From JBAXSK01 sp044358815 (GTDB lineage: Bacteria > Cyanobacteriota > Cyanobacteriia > Pseudanabaenales > Pseudanabaenaceae), in contig JBIKNH010000113.1 of the NCBI GenBank assembly GCA_044358815.1, positions 1 to 14,209 of the forward strand: DNA of 14,209 nt, written 5' to 3'. Shown here in pieces: positions 1 to 6,800 of this stretch (the stretch's first letter is position 1; each line of letters begins with the position of its first letter). The position numbers and the translations under genes are program-made. The notes beneath the pieces were generated by a model. The model saw nothing but the letters and a program-made list of their open reading frames with translations. It ran no database searches and was not told the origin of the DNA.

Positions 1-60
1 GTCGAGAAATTTCTGCATTGCACCTTAGAAACTGTCTAAACAGTGGTCCATTCCTCCTTT

Positions 61-105
61 GATTAGTTACCCGATTAGTTAGATTACTAATCAGATTACT
101 TCCTG
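61..105. repeat. 12-bp direct repeats with inverted repeat
   Basis: GATTAGTTA occurs at 61-69 and again at 73-81, and GATTACT at 82-88 and 94-100, both pairs spaced 12 bp. GATTAGT (73-79) and ACTAATC (86-92) form a perfect 7-bp inverted repeat with a 6-nt loop. No function is recognised. Confidence 0.55.
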
Positions 106-284
106 AGTGCTCCATCAGCCGCCCATAACTTCCCCCACTTCCCGTGTAAAATCATTCATCAGAACCGATGAAACCTACTAGTGAAACTAAGGGATTATGG
201 GCTTTGGCAAATCACCTTGCAAATTTAATTCCTAATAATGCCTGGCAATTCCTAAAATATAGATGATTCAAATAAAAAACACAG

Positions 285-333
285 CTTCGACTTCGCTCAG
301 CTAACATAGATCGAGGACTAAGCAAAGTCAAAG
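285..333. repeat. imperfect 16-bp palindrome, REP-like interspersed repeat
   Basis: The left arm CTTCGACTTCGCTCAG (285-300) faces CTAAGCAAAGTCAAAG (318-333) across a 17-nt loop. Thirteen of 16 positions pair, and all three mismatches are G-to-A changes in the right arm. In a minus-strand transcript these become G-U wobbles, so a full 16-bp hairpin could form in that orientation only. CTTCGACTTCGCTCAG resembles a dispersed intergenic repeat I recall from many cyanobacterial genomes. I infer a REP- or MITE-like element; no transposase or terminal duplication is visible. Confidence 0.5.
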
Positions 334-356
334 TCTCCTCTACAAATCATTTTAAA

Positions 357-440
357 CAACTATATATTCTCTAAAACATATTTCCTAGAATGTATTTCAG
401 AAAATATATTCCCTAAAGTAGATTCCAGCAATATATAATG
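357..440. repeat. degenerate 14-bp tandem array, about 6 units
   Basis: Cutting every 14 bp from 357 gives related AT-rich units. Examples are CTAAAACATATTTC (371-384), CTAGAATGTATTTC (385-398), AGAAAATATATTCC (399-412) and CTAAAGTAGATTCC (413-426). The flanking units at 357 and 427 are weaker. A period of 14 is not a multiple of three, so the array is not coding. No binding protein is known to me for this motif. Confidence 0.55.
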
Positions 441-561
441 ACTGAATAAACACTTTGAGCAATCCCCAACGAAGCTAAACCGCAGTTAAGTCCATCATAC
501 AGAACCCGTGAGATCCGTTCTAATGGATTTGGCTCATATTAGGGAATCAAGCTTTTAGTTT

Positions 562-598
562 AAGATGCTTGCATAAAGTGATCTAATTCCAGCATCTT
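562..598 (+). promoter_or_regulatory. inverted repeat in leader of the PATAN regulator
   Basis: AAGATGCT (562-569) and AGCATCTT (591-598) are a perfect 8-bp inverted repeat around a 21-nt spacer, ending 35 bp before the ATG at 634. It could be an RNA hairpin or a dyad operator. No poly-T follows, so it is not a typical terminator. Confidence 0.35.
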
Positions 599-600
599 CC

Positions 601-622
601 GCTACAGAAGCTTCACCGTAGC
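601..622 (+). promoter_or_regulatory. second small hairpin just before the start codon
   Basis: GCTAC (601-605) pairs with GTAGC (618-622) around a 12-nt loop that itself contains the palindrome GAAGCTTC (607-614). It begins 2 bp after the preceding inverted repeat and ends 11 bp before the ATG, so it could affect ribosome access. The role is inferred only. Confidence 0.3.
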
Positions 623-633
623 ACCATAAAACG

Positions 634-2127
634 ATGGATAGTTCGACTGTACATTCCCTTGTGACGACCATTACCCAATGTGGTAGCAGTCAGTTTACCG
701 GCAAGCTGGATCTAAATTTAGAAGGTCCAATTAGTTCCTTATACTTTCAAGTTGGACGCATTGTCTGGGCTGCTGGCGGTATTCATCCCCATCGGCGATT
801 ACGTCGTCACCTGAGCAGTTGCGGTATGAAACTAGATGCTCTGAACTTTGCGATGCGAATTTCTGACCAAGTGTCTGAAGTGGACTATCAGGTGCTGTTG
901 ATTTTGATGCGTCGTCAAGTGTTGACTAGGGAGCAGGTCGTCACGGTGATCGATGGCATTGTTCAAGAGGTGCTGTTTGACTTGTTCCAACAGGCGACAG
1001 TGCAGGTGATTGATACCAGAATGGGCGAAAATACTACGGTAGAGCCGCTGATCCTTTTGTCAGTTGCCCCCACCATTGAACGGGTCATGCAAACTTGGCG
1101 CAATTGGGGCAGTAGTGGCTTAATGGATATTTCCCCGACCCTAGCCCCCCAGCTAAAACGTCCTGATATGTTGGAGGATATGCTCTCACCCAACGCCTAC
1201 AAAGCGATGGTGTCATTACTAGATGGGAAGCGCACATTACGAGAATTAGCTTTTATTACGAAAAAAGATTTGGCATCATTAACCCAATCCTTTGCGCCTT
1301 ACCATCTGCGGGACATTTTGAGTTATGTGCGAGTCAATGATGCGGCTCCCATTGCTACTGGTGCTAGTGATCCCAGGGATCAGATTACGGAAATCCAAGA
1401 GCAACAAATCCACCACAAACACAACCGACGTAAGCCTCTAGTAGCCTGTGTAGATGACAGTCCCCAAACCGCCAAAGTTTTACAACAAATCATTGAGCGC
1501 ATGGGACTAGAGTTTATTGCGGTGCAGGATTCTTTACAAGTACTGCCGCGTTTAATTGAAACCAAGCCACAGTTGATTTTTTTAGATTTGGTGATGCCGA
1601 TCGCCAATGGTTATGAAATCTGTGCCCAACTACGCCGCGTCCCTGCCCTGCGCCAAACTCCGATTGTAATCTTGACTAGTAATGATGGCATCGTGGATCG
1701 GGTGCGGGCTAAATTGGCTGGGGCTTCGGATTTTTTGTCGAAATCTTCGGATGTGCTCAAGGTGATCGAAACTGTGCAAAAACATCTCGCCCCAAAACAT
1801 CTCGCCCCAAAACATAGTGACCAACACTCAGACCGACGGTTAGATCAGTTGGTGGAGCAACAACACACCCCACAATCTGAGAGCCAATCTACAGTTGGTC
1901 ATGGTTCCCCCAGTCAGCCCGTCAGATCTGGCATTTCTGGTATTGGTTTAACGGAGTCGCCCCAAGCCATTGCTAACAGCTTAACGGCTCAATTAACCCA
2001 TCCTACTGGCTCTGATAATCAAATTAGGAGTGGTTCTAGTACCCCCAACCCTGGCGCGAAGAAATCGCCTGTTGCCGTAGACATCGACCCCTTGGAAATA
2101 CCACCGACTATTATTAACCCCTTATAG
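634..2127 (+). CDS. PatA-like response regulator (PATAN/DUF4388 + receiver)
   Basis: A 497-residue soluble protein. Residues about 1-120 match the PATAN (DUF4388) domain of cyanobacterial PatA/PilG/HmpA-type regulators, with the typical pattern around FTGKLDL and LYFQVGRIVWA. A helical region follows to about 235. Residues 268-385 form a CheY-like receiver with acidic pair D274/D275, phosphoacceptor D318 (in FLDLVMP), T348 and K370, so it should accept a phosphoryl group, most likely from the CheA downstream. The last 110 residues are low-complexity and begin with a duplicated HLAPK (15-nt repeat, 1780-1809). There is no DNA-binding output domain; in this family the PATAN part is thought to mediate protein contacts in pilus or motility control. 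The ATG at 634 is chosen because the PATAN domain begins at once, although no Shine-Dalgarno is seen. It heads the chemosensory cluster. HmpA or PilG is the likely functional equivalent, but orthology cannot be fixed from one window. Confidence 0.9.
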   Translation: MDSSTVHSLVTTITQCGSSQFTGKLDLNLEGPISSLYFQVGRIVWAAGGIHPHRRLRRHLSSCGMKLDALNFAMRISDQVSEVDYQVLLILMRRQVLTREQVVTVIDGIVQEVLFDLFQQATVQVIDTRMGENTTVEPLILLSVAPTIERVMQTWRNWGSSGLMDISPTLAPQLKRPDMLEDMLSPNAYKAMVSLLDGKRTLRELAFITKKDLASLTQSFAPYHLRDILSYVRVNDAAPIATGASDPRDQITEIQEQQIHHKHNRRKPLVACVDDSPQTAKVLQQIIERMGLEFIAVQDSLQVLPRLIETKPQLIFLDLVMPIANGYEICAQLRRVPALRQTPIVILTSNDGIVDRVRAKLAGASDFLSKSSDVLKVIETVQKHLAPKHLAPKHSDQHSDRRLDQLVEQQHTPQSESQSTVGHGSPSQPVRSGISGIGLTESPQAIANSLTAQLTHPTGSDNQIRSGSSTPNPGAKKSPVAVDIDPLEIPPTIINPL

Positions 2128-2163
2128 AAAGATTACTTTATATAGAAAGATTATATAGAAAGA
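2123..2163. repeat. three copies of TATAGAAAGA across a stop codon
   Basis: TATAGAAAGA occurs at 2123-2132, 2141-2150 and 2154-2163, spaced 18 and then 13 bp. The first copy contains the TAG stop of the upstream regulator (2125-2127), so local duplication reaches into the end of the coding sequence. Confidence 0.6.
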
Positions 2164-2331
2164 CTTTTTGTCAGCACATCTAATTGAAAAAATCATCAAA
2201 AATAGTCATAGATAACTCATCAATTAATTGAAGATAATTTAACTAGATATGGGATGATAATTAAATGGTTTACTAGCTGGAGAAAATTTAATACTTAATA
2301 ATTTGAAGTTAGCATCTCTTGGGAAAATATT

Positions 2332-2487
2332 TCGGTTACTATTGCTAAGTAACATTGCTGATTAGTATTAGCGATCAACATTGTTGATTAATATTACCGA
2401 TTAATATTTGTGTTTAGTATTGGTAGTTAATGTTTGTGGTTAATGTTTGTAGTTAGTATTTTGATGGGGATTTGCAGTTAAGATTGA
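2332..2487. repeat. degenerate 13-bp tandem array, 12 units
   Basis: Cutting from 2332 every 13 bp gives twelve related units with no indels. The clearest are TTGATTAATATTA (2384), CCGATTAATATTT (2397), GTAGTTAATGTTT (2423), GTGGTTAATGTTT (2436) and GTAGTTAGTATTT (2449). An approximate consensus is nngnTTAaTATTn; the end units are weaker. The period is not a multiple of three and the array lies outside genes. It could be a protein-binding array, a bent or easily melted DNA segment, or a product of slippage. Confidence 0.7.
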
Positions 2488-2525
2488 TCTTGTGATTTAT
2501 TGCGTGATTGATCTTGAGATAAATT
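2482..2525. repeat. 24-bp-spaced direct repeat
   Basis: GATTGATCTTG is exact at 2482-2492 and 2506-2516, and similarity continues as TGATTTATT versus AGATAAATT. It lies between the two 13-bp arrays. Confidence 0.55.
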
Positions 2526-2587
2526 ACTCAGATCAATAATGCAGTTTAGGTGATCTACCGCTCAATTATCCGGAGACAGACTAACTT

Positions 2588-2690
2588 TGAGTATAAATTT
2601 CGTTGAGTGTAAGTCAGGTGTAAGTTGGGTATAAATCCTGAATATAAGTTTTGAGTATGAATCTTGAGTATAAATTTTGAGTGTGAATAT
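2588..2690. repeat. second 13-bp array, TGAGTATAAAT type
   Basis: Five contiguous 13-bp units occupy 2626-2690: TGGGTATAAATCC, TGAATATAAGTTT, TGAGTATGAATCT, TGAGTATAAATTT and TGAGTGTGAATAT. Irregularly spaced relatives lie at 2588 and 2604. The consensus TGAGTATAAATtt differs from the preceding array although the period is the same. Each unit holds a TATAAA-like core, so several could act as weak -10 elements for the gene that starts 35 bp later. Confidence 0.7.
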
Positions 2691-2725
2691 CGTCTTAGCT
2701 GAGTTTAGTTATTCGGGTTATTTCT

Positions 2726-3343
2726 ATGAATGATGTCAGCGCCTTATCCCTTAACCCGCGATTTACGCCGTTAGTGGAATCATCCACCCAAGATTTACTC
2801 GCCCCGCCCCAAGGTGAGAAATTATTACGTTTTATTGCTGGAAATCTAGTCGGGGGACAGGTTTTGCTCTTGCCAGCCTTGGAGGTGATGGAAGTCCTCA
2901 TTGTCAAAACAAACGCCATTTTGCCAGTACCCCAGTTGCCCGACTATGTGCTAGGGGTATATCAGTGGCGGGGCAAGGCGCTATGGACCGTAGACCTAGG
3001 GCAATTATTAGGCTTAAAACCCCTGTCGTGGCAGTCTAGCACCACCGACCGAGGGGTAGGCTATGGTCACGGTGTCGGCAATGGTTCCGGTGGGCATTTT
3101 GTTTTAGTGTTGCAGCAAGGTAGCAAGGCTTTGGGCTTAGCGATCTCTCAGGTCGAAGATATTGTTAGCTATGACTTAGCCGCCATGCAAACGCCAGAGC
3201 CGCATTTGTTTCCGGCTAATTTTCCCCACAATTTATATACGTTTACTAAGGGCATATTTTTACAGGCAAATCAAGAAAAACACCTGTTGCTAAATTCTGA
3301 TTATTTGTTACATCCAGAAATTTATGGTCATACGGCAGCTTAA
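2726..3343 (+). CDS. cheW: CheW-family coupling protein
   Basis: A 205-residue soluble protein with one CheW domain at about 32-195. The pattern fits CheW: a beta strand with LLLPALEVMEVL, then LPVPQLPDYVLGVYQWRGKALWTVDLGQLLGL, and later FVLVLQQGSKALGLAISQVEDIV. CheW bridges chemoreceptors and CheA in the signalling array, here probably the MCP and hybrid CheA encoded next. Residues about 108-124 form a Gly/His-rich loop (VGYGHGVGNGSGG) not usual in compact CheW proteins. The N-terminal 30 residues are a variable extension. The ATG at 2726 is the first start that gives a full domain; no Shine-Dalgarno precedes it. It is the counterpart of PilI/HmpC in cyanobacterial motility clusters by position and domain, but the exact subfamily is inferred. 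Confidence 0.9.
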   Translation: MNDVSALSLNPRFTPLVESSTQDLLAPPQGEKLLRFIAGNLVGGQVLLLPALEVMEVLIVKTNAILPVPQLPDYVLGVYQWRGKALWTVDLGQLLGLKPLSWQSSTTDRGVGYGHGVGNGSGGHFVLVLQQGSKALGLAISQVEDIVSYDLAAMQTPEPHLFPANFPHNLYTFTKGIFLQANQEKHLLLNSDYLLHPEIYGHTAA

Positions 3344-3478
3344 CGAGATGAACTGTAATCGTCAGACCATCATCAATAGCCTATAACCAATAGATTTAGC
3401 ACAATATTCAGCGGGATATTTACTGTAATACCTACCGGAATATTTAGGCTTGACTAATTTAGGCTTAACTTGAATGTT

Positions 3479-3530
3479 GATTTTTGATTGTGGTTTTTAA
3501 TTGCGATTTTTGATTGTGGTTTTTAATGAT
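3479..3530. repeat. 26-bp tandem duplication built of 13-bp halves
   Basis: Positions 3479-3501 and 3505-3527 are identical over 23 bp, with period 26. Each copy divides into two 13-bp halves of related sequence, GATTTTTGATTGT and GGTTTTTAATTGC, so this is again a 13-bp periodicity. The high identity suggests a recent duplication. Confidence 0.75.
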
Positions 3531-3638
3531 AAATTTTACCCGCGCTTTTACTAGTTTTAGCTAATTGTAACGACCTTAATTTTGCGAGATAATTACAGCT
3601 TGGTTATTTAGGAGTTCCTTTCAGGAGATGGTTACTTT

Positions 3639-3668
3639 AATTTTAGTTGTAGCAATTTTAGTTGCAGC
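3639..3668. repeat. 15-bp tandem duplication
   Basis: AATTTTAGTTGTAGC (3639-3653) is followed directly by AATTTTAGTTGCAGC (3654-3668), with one difference. Confidence 0.7.
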
Positions 3669-3694
3669 AATCTGAATATCATGTTGCATGAATT

Positions 3695-3838
3695 GAATTA
3701 GTGAAATGAATTGATGAAATGAGTTAGTTAGTTGAACTGGTTAATTGAGTCGGTGATCCATCGGGTGATTGCCCATAGTTGACAATTCATGATGATGATT
3801 CACGATGACGACTTATAGATGATTTATAGATAATTTAT
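3695..3838. repeat. third 13-bp periodic segment
   Basis: Units starting every 13 bp with GA are GAATTAGTGAAAT (3695), GAATTGATGAAAT (3708), GAGTTAGTTAGTT (3721), GAACTGGTTAATT (3734) and GAGTCGGTGATCC (3747). Further on, TCATGATGATGAT (3787) and TCACGATGACGAC (3800) are again 13 bp apart. Conservation fades toward the MCP start. Confidence 0.55.
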
Positions 3839-3886
3839 AAATGTTGAGCATTGCGTTGCCGCTGCGCATCGTTCCCCCACAAAGCC

Positions 3887-6800
3887 ATGAGCCAAAAAGC
3901 AATGAGTACCCCATCCAGTCAGTCCCTAGGTAATGTCTCCCCCGTTAATTCTCCAGATCAATTGGATAACAACTTGGATAACGACTTAGATAAAAACTTA
4001 GATCACAATTTAGATAAAAATGGGGCGCATCAGATGGCAAATTCCAGTACTAATCTTCCTAATACTAATCTTCCTAATGCCAGTGGCAACCCTAGCAATG
4101 GTCACGCCGCCGCCAACCAAGTGGAGTTAGACATGGTATTAGCCGCCGTCGCCATGCTCAAAGATTCTCTAGGTCAGGCTGACATCACGAACACCCAGCC
4201 CCATCTTAAAGATCATCTGGCGATAGTAGAGCAATTTGCCCAAGCGCTCCAAGGCAGTCTCAAGGTTAGTATGGCGGGGTCGGTCCAAAAATTATTTCGG
4301 TTAGAACGGGAGCGCTTACGCAAAATAGTCCAGCCCATGCAAACCGCCACCACCATTGATCAACTGTTTAAAGCGACGGTGGCAGGATTAGGGGAAACTT
4401 TGCGGGTGAGTCGGGTGGTGATCTATCGCTGTGCCCCAGAGGATCAAGGCAAAGTGATGGTAGAAGCTTTGGCTTCGGGATGGACTCCTACGAAAAACGA
4501 GGTATTACCACTAAGCTTTTTTGGGTTTGATTGGGGATTTGAGCGGGAATTTGAACGGGGCAATGATGAGACTCAACCCAATGGGGCATCAACCTGGTCC
4601 AAGACCAAACATCAAGTACGGGTTTTGCCAGATGCGAATGCCCTTACGAATAACCTTACAAACAGCCTTACGAACGGTCTCAAACAAGGTTCAACCTATG
4701 GCGAATATTTAGGATCTAGTGTCAGCAGTGGTGCAGATACCACCGTTAGTAGTGCGATCAAAATTGAGTCCCTAAGTCCTTACCAAAAACAACTCTATGA
4801 AAAGTTTCAGGTCCAGGCTTTCATGGCAGTACCAATTTTGTTTGGCACAGCCAATGGCGCAGCGGGTTATACCATTGACCCGTTAACCGAGCAGGATCTC
4901 AGTCAAATGGAAATGTGGGGCATTTTGTGTGTGCATCAGTGCGATCGCCCCCGCCAATGGCAAGAAATGGATATTAGTCTGTTGCAACAGGTTTCCCGTG
5001 AATTAACCCTGTGTCTACAACCGGCGGAATTTCGCACCCAGTTACGGGTCCGCACTGACCAAGAACGCCTCGTGGCAAGGGTAGTGAATAAGCTATATCA
5101 GTCGGGCAATATCCAAAATTTATTCGATACAGTGGTCAGGGAAATTCGCCGCAGTTTAGGGGCGGATCGGGTGACGATTTTTCAGTTTCATCCCGATAGC
5201 AATTATCAACAGGGACAGTTTGTGGCAGAAGAGGTGGTAGGGGGCTATATATCCACGATGACCGCACCGATCTACGATGCCCAATGGTTAGGGAAAAGAT
5301 TAAGTGCTTATCAGGAGGGGCAATGCAGCGCCATCAGTGACATTACTGCTCGAAGTCCTTTGGGGACATTTCCCGACAGCCCTGATGCCATTGATGTATT
5401 GAGTGCCTATGAGGTCAGAGCTAACTTAGTTGTGCCTCTGCTAGAAGATCGGGTGTTATGGGGGGTGCTGTGTGTCCAACAGTGCAGCGGTCCACGGCAA
5501 TGGAAAGACATGGAAATCGATTTGGTGCGACAAATTGCGGCACAGTTTACTGTTGCCCTCCAGCAAGCAGTGGTGACGGAGCAAGTGCAACAAAATTCCA
5601 CCGCCTTAGCCAAGCAAATCGACCGCCAAAATATGTTGATCCAGTTGATGCCCCAGATTGGGTTTAGCTTATCGGAACGGATTCGCCAAGCTGCCACCGT
5701 AGAATTTACGCTCAAAAATACCATCAGGGATTTACGGAATTTTTACGATGCCGATCGGGTGGTGGTGTATCGGTTTAATGATGACTGGACGGGGCAAATT
5801 GTCGCGGAGTCCGTTGGGGCTGGCTGGTTGTCATTGCTAGAACTGCAAGAAGGTGATCCCACAATGGAAGGGGGTTTACTTGATAGCGATCGCTGTAGTG
5901 TGAAACGTTATGGTTCACCAGTGAAGTCAGACAGTGACACTTATCTCAAAGAAACTAAGGGCGGTCGGTATAACCAAGGGGCAATGTATACCAGCGTTGA
6001 TGATGTGGCGGCGATGAATTTCTCGGAATGCTATCGGGAAAGTTTGGCAAAATTCCAAGCTAAAGCCTATCTGAATGTACCAATTTTTAACGGTAATCAT
6101 TTGTGGGGCTTGCTGGTGGTACACCATTGTCAACAAACCCACCAATGGGAGCAAGTGGAAATTGATTTACTGGTACAAGTGGGGCGACAGTTGGGCTTAT
6201 CAATCCAGCAGGCAGAATACCTAGATCAAGTACAGCGACAATCCCAGAAACTGACTGAGTTAGCCGAAGCCGAAAAAGCCGCTAAGGAAACAGTCCAAAA
6301 TCATGCCATTGCGGTTTTAAATGCGGTGCGTCCGGCTTTGGCTGGGGATTTAACTGTACGCGCTCCGATCACTGAGGATGAAATTGGGATTATTGCCGGA
6401 CTGTATAACAACACATTGCAAAGCCTGCAACAGCTTGTATCTCAGGTTCAGGCAACGGTTGCCGAAGTTACGACAACAACCAATACTAGCGCCCACCGTG
6501 GCACGGACTTAGCCCAACGCGCTACCCAACAACTTCAAGCGATTCAAGATACTTTAAGCCAAGTCCAAACTATGGCAGCGGCGATCAGCGAGTCTAGCAC
6601 CCAGACCCAAGCCGTTGAGACCGCCATTGCCCAGGCAGAAACCACCCTACAACAGGGGGACACTGCCATGAATTTGACCGTAGGTAATATTGCTAGTATT
6701 CGGGATACTGTGGCAGATACCGCCCGCCGCGTTAAAACCCTCGCCGAATCTTCACAAAAAATTTCGCGGGTGGTGCAGTTGATTAGTAACTTTGCCTCAC

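Larger units (their letters stand above)
1..633. other. gene-free leader upstream of the PATAN regulator
   Basis: No convincing coding region was found on either strand. The stretch is AT-rich and holds a 12-bp repeat cluster (61-105), a long imperfect palindrome (285-333), a 14-bp tandem array (357-440) and two inverted repeats just before the first gene (562-598, 601-622). A short inverted repeat ACTGT-CTAA-ACAGT lies at 31-44. I see no clear -35/-10 pair with proper spacing and no Shine-Dalgarno before the ATG at 634, which is common in cyanobacteria. The promoter of the downstream gene should lie here but cannot be placed. Confidence 0.7.
2128..2725. other. repeat-rich gene-free stretch between regulator and cheW
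   Basis: No ORF of credible composition lies here on either strand. In related clusters a stand-alone CheY (PilH/HmpB type) can sit at this point, and I found no trace of one. The stretch is mostly short AT-rich tandem repeats: TATAGAAAGA copies, the 13-bp array at 2332-2487, a duplicated GATTGATCTTG at 2482 and 2506, and a second array at 2588-2690. No clear terminator, promoter or ribosome binding site is visible. Confidence 0.7.
3344..3886. other. repeat-rich gene-free stretch between cheW and the MCP gene
   Basis: No credible gene was found. The stretch holds direct repeats of ATTTAGGCTT (3442, 3457), a near-exact 26-bp duplication (3479-3530), a 15-bp duplication (3639-3668) and a 13-bp periodic segment (3695-3838). 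TTGACA at 3779-3784 matches a -35 consensus but the nearest -10-like TATAGAT (3814) is 29 bp away, so no promoter is claimed. A 30-codon ATG frame (3841-3933) overlaps the MCP start. Confidence 0.65.

Noticed and set aside
2332..2690. CRISPR array
   Set aside because: The units are 13 bp, contiguous and degenerate, with no spacers and no cas genes nearby.
2128..2725. Decayed CheY gene
   Set aside because: No frame on either strand shows receiver motifs (DD, LDxxMP, K), and the repeats account for most of the stretch.
3779..3819. Promoter from TTGACA and TATAGAT upstream of the MCP gene
   Set aside because: The spacing between the two elements is 29 bp, far beyond the usual 16-19 bp.
3851..3886. 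TTG at 3851 as start of the MCP
   Set aside because: The 12 extra residues (MRCRCASFPHKA) do not look like the polar tail that follows, and two ATGs lie just downstream in frame.
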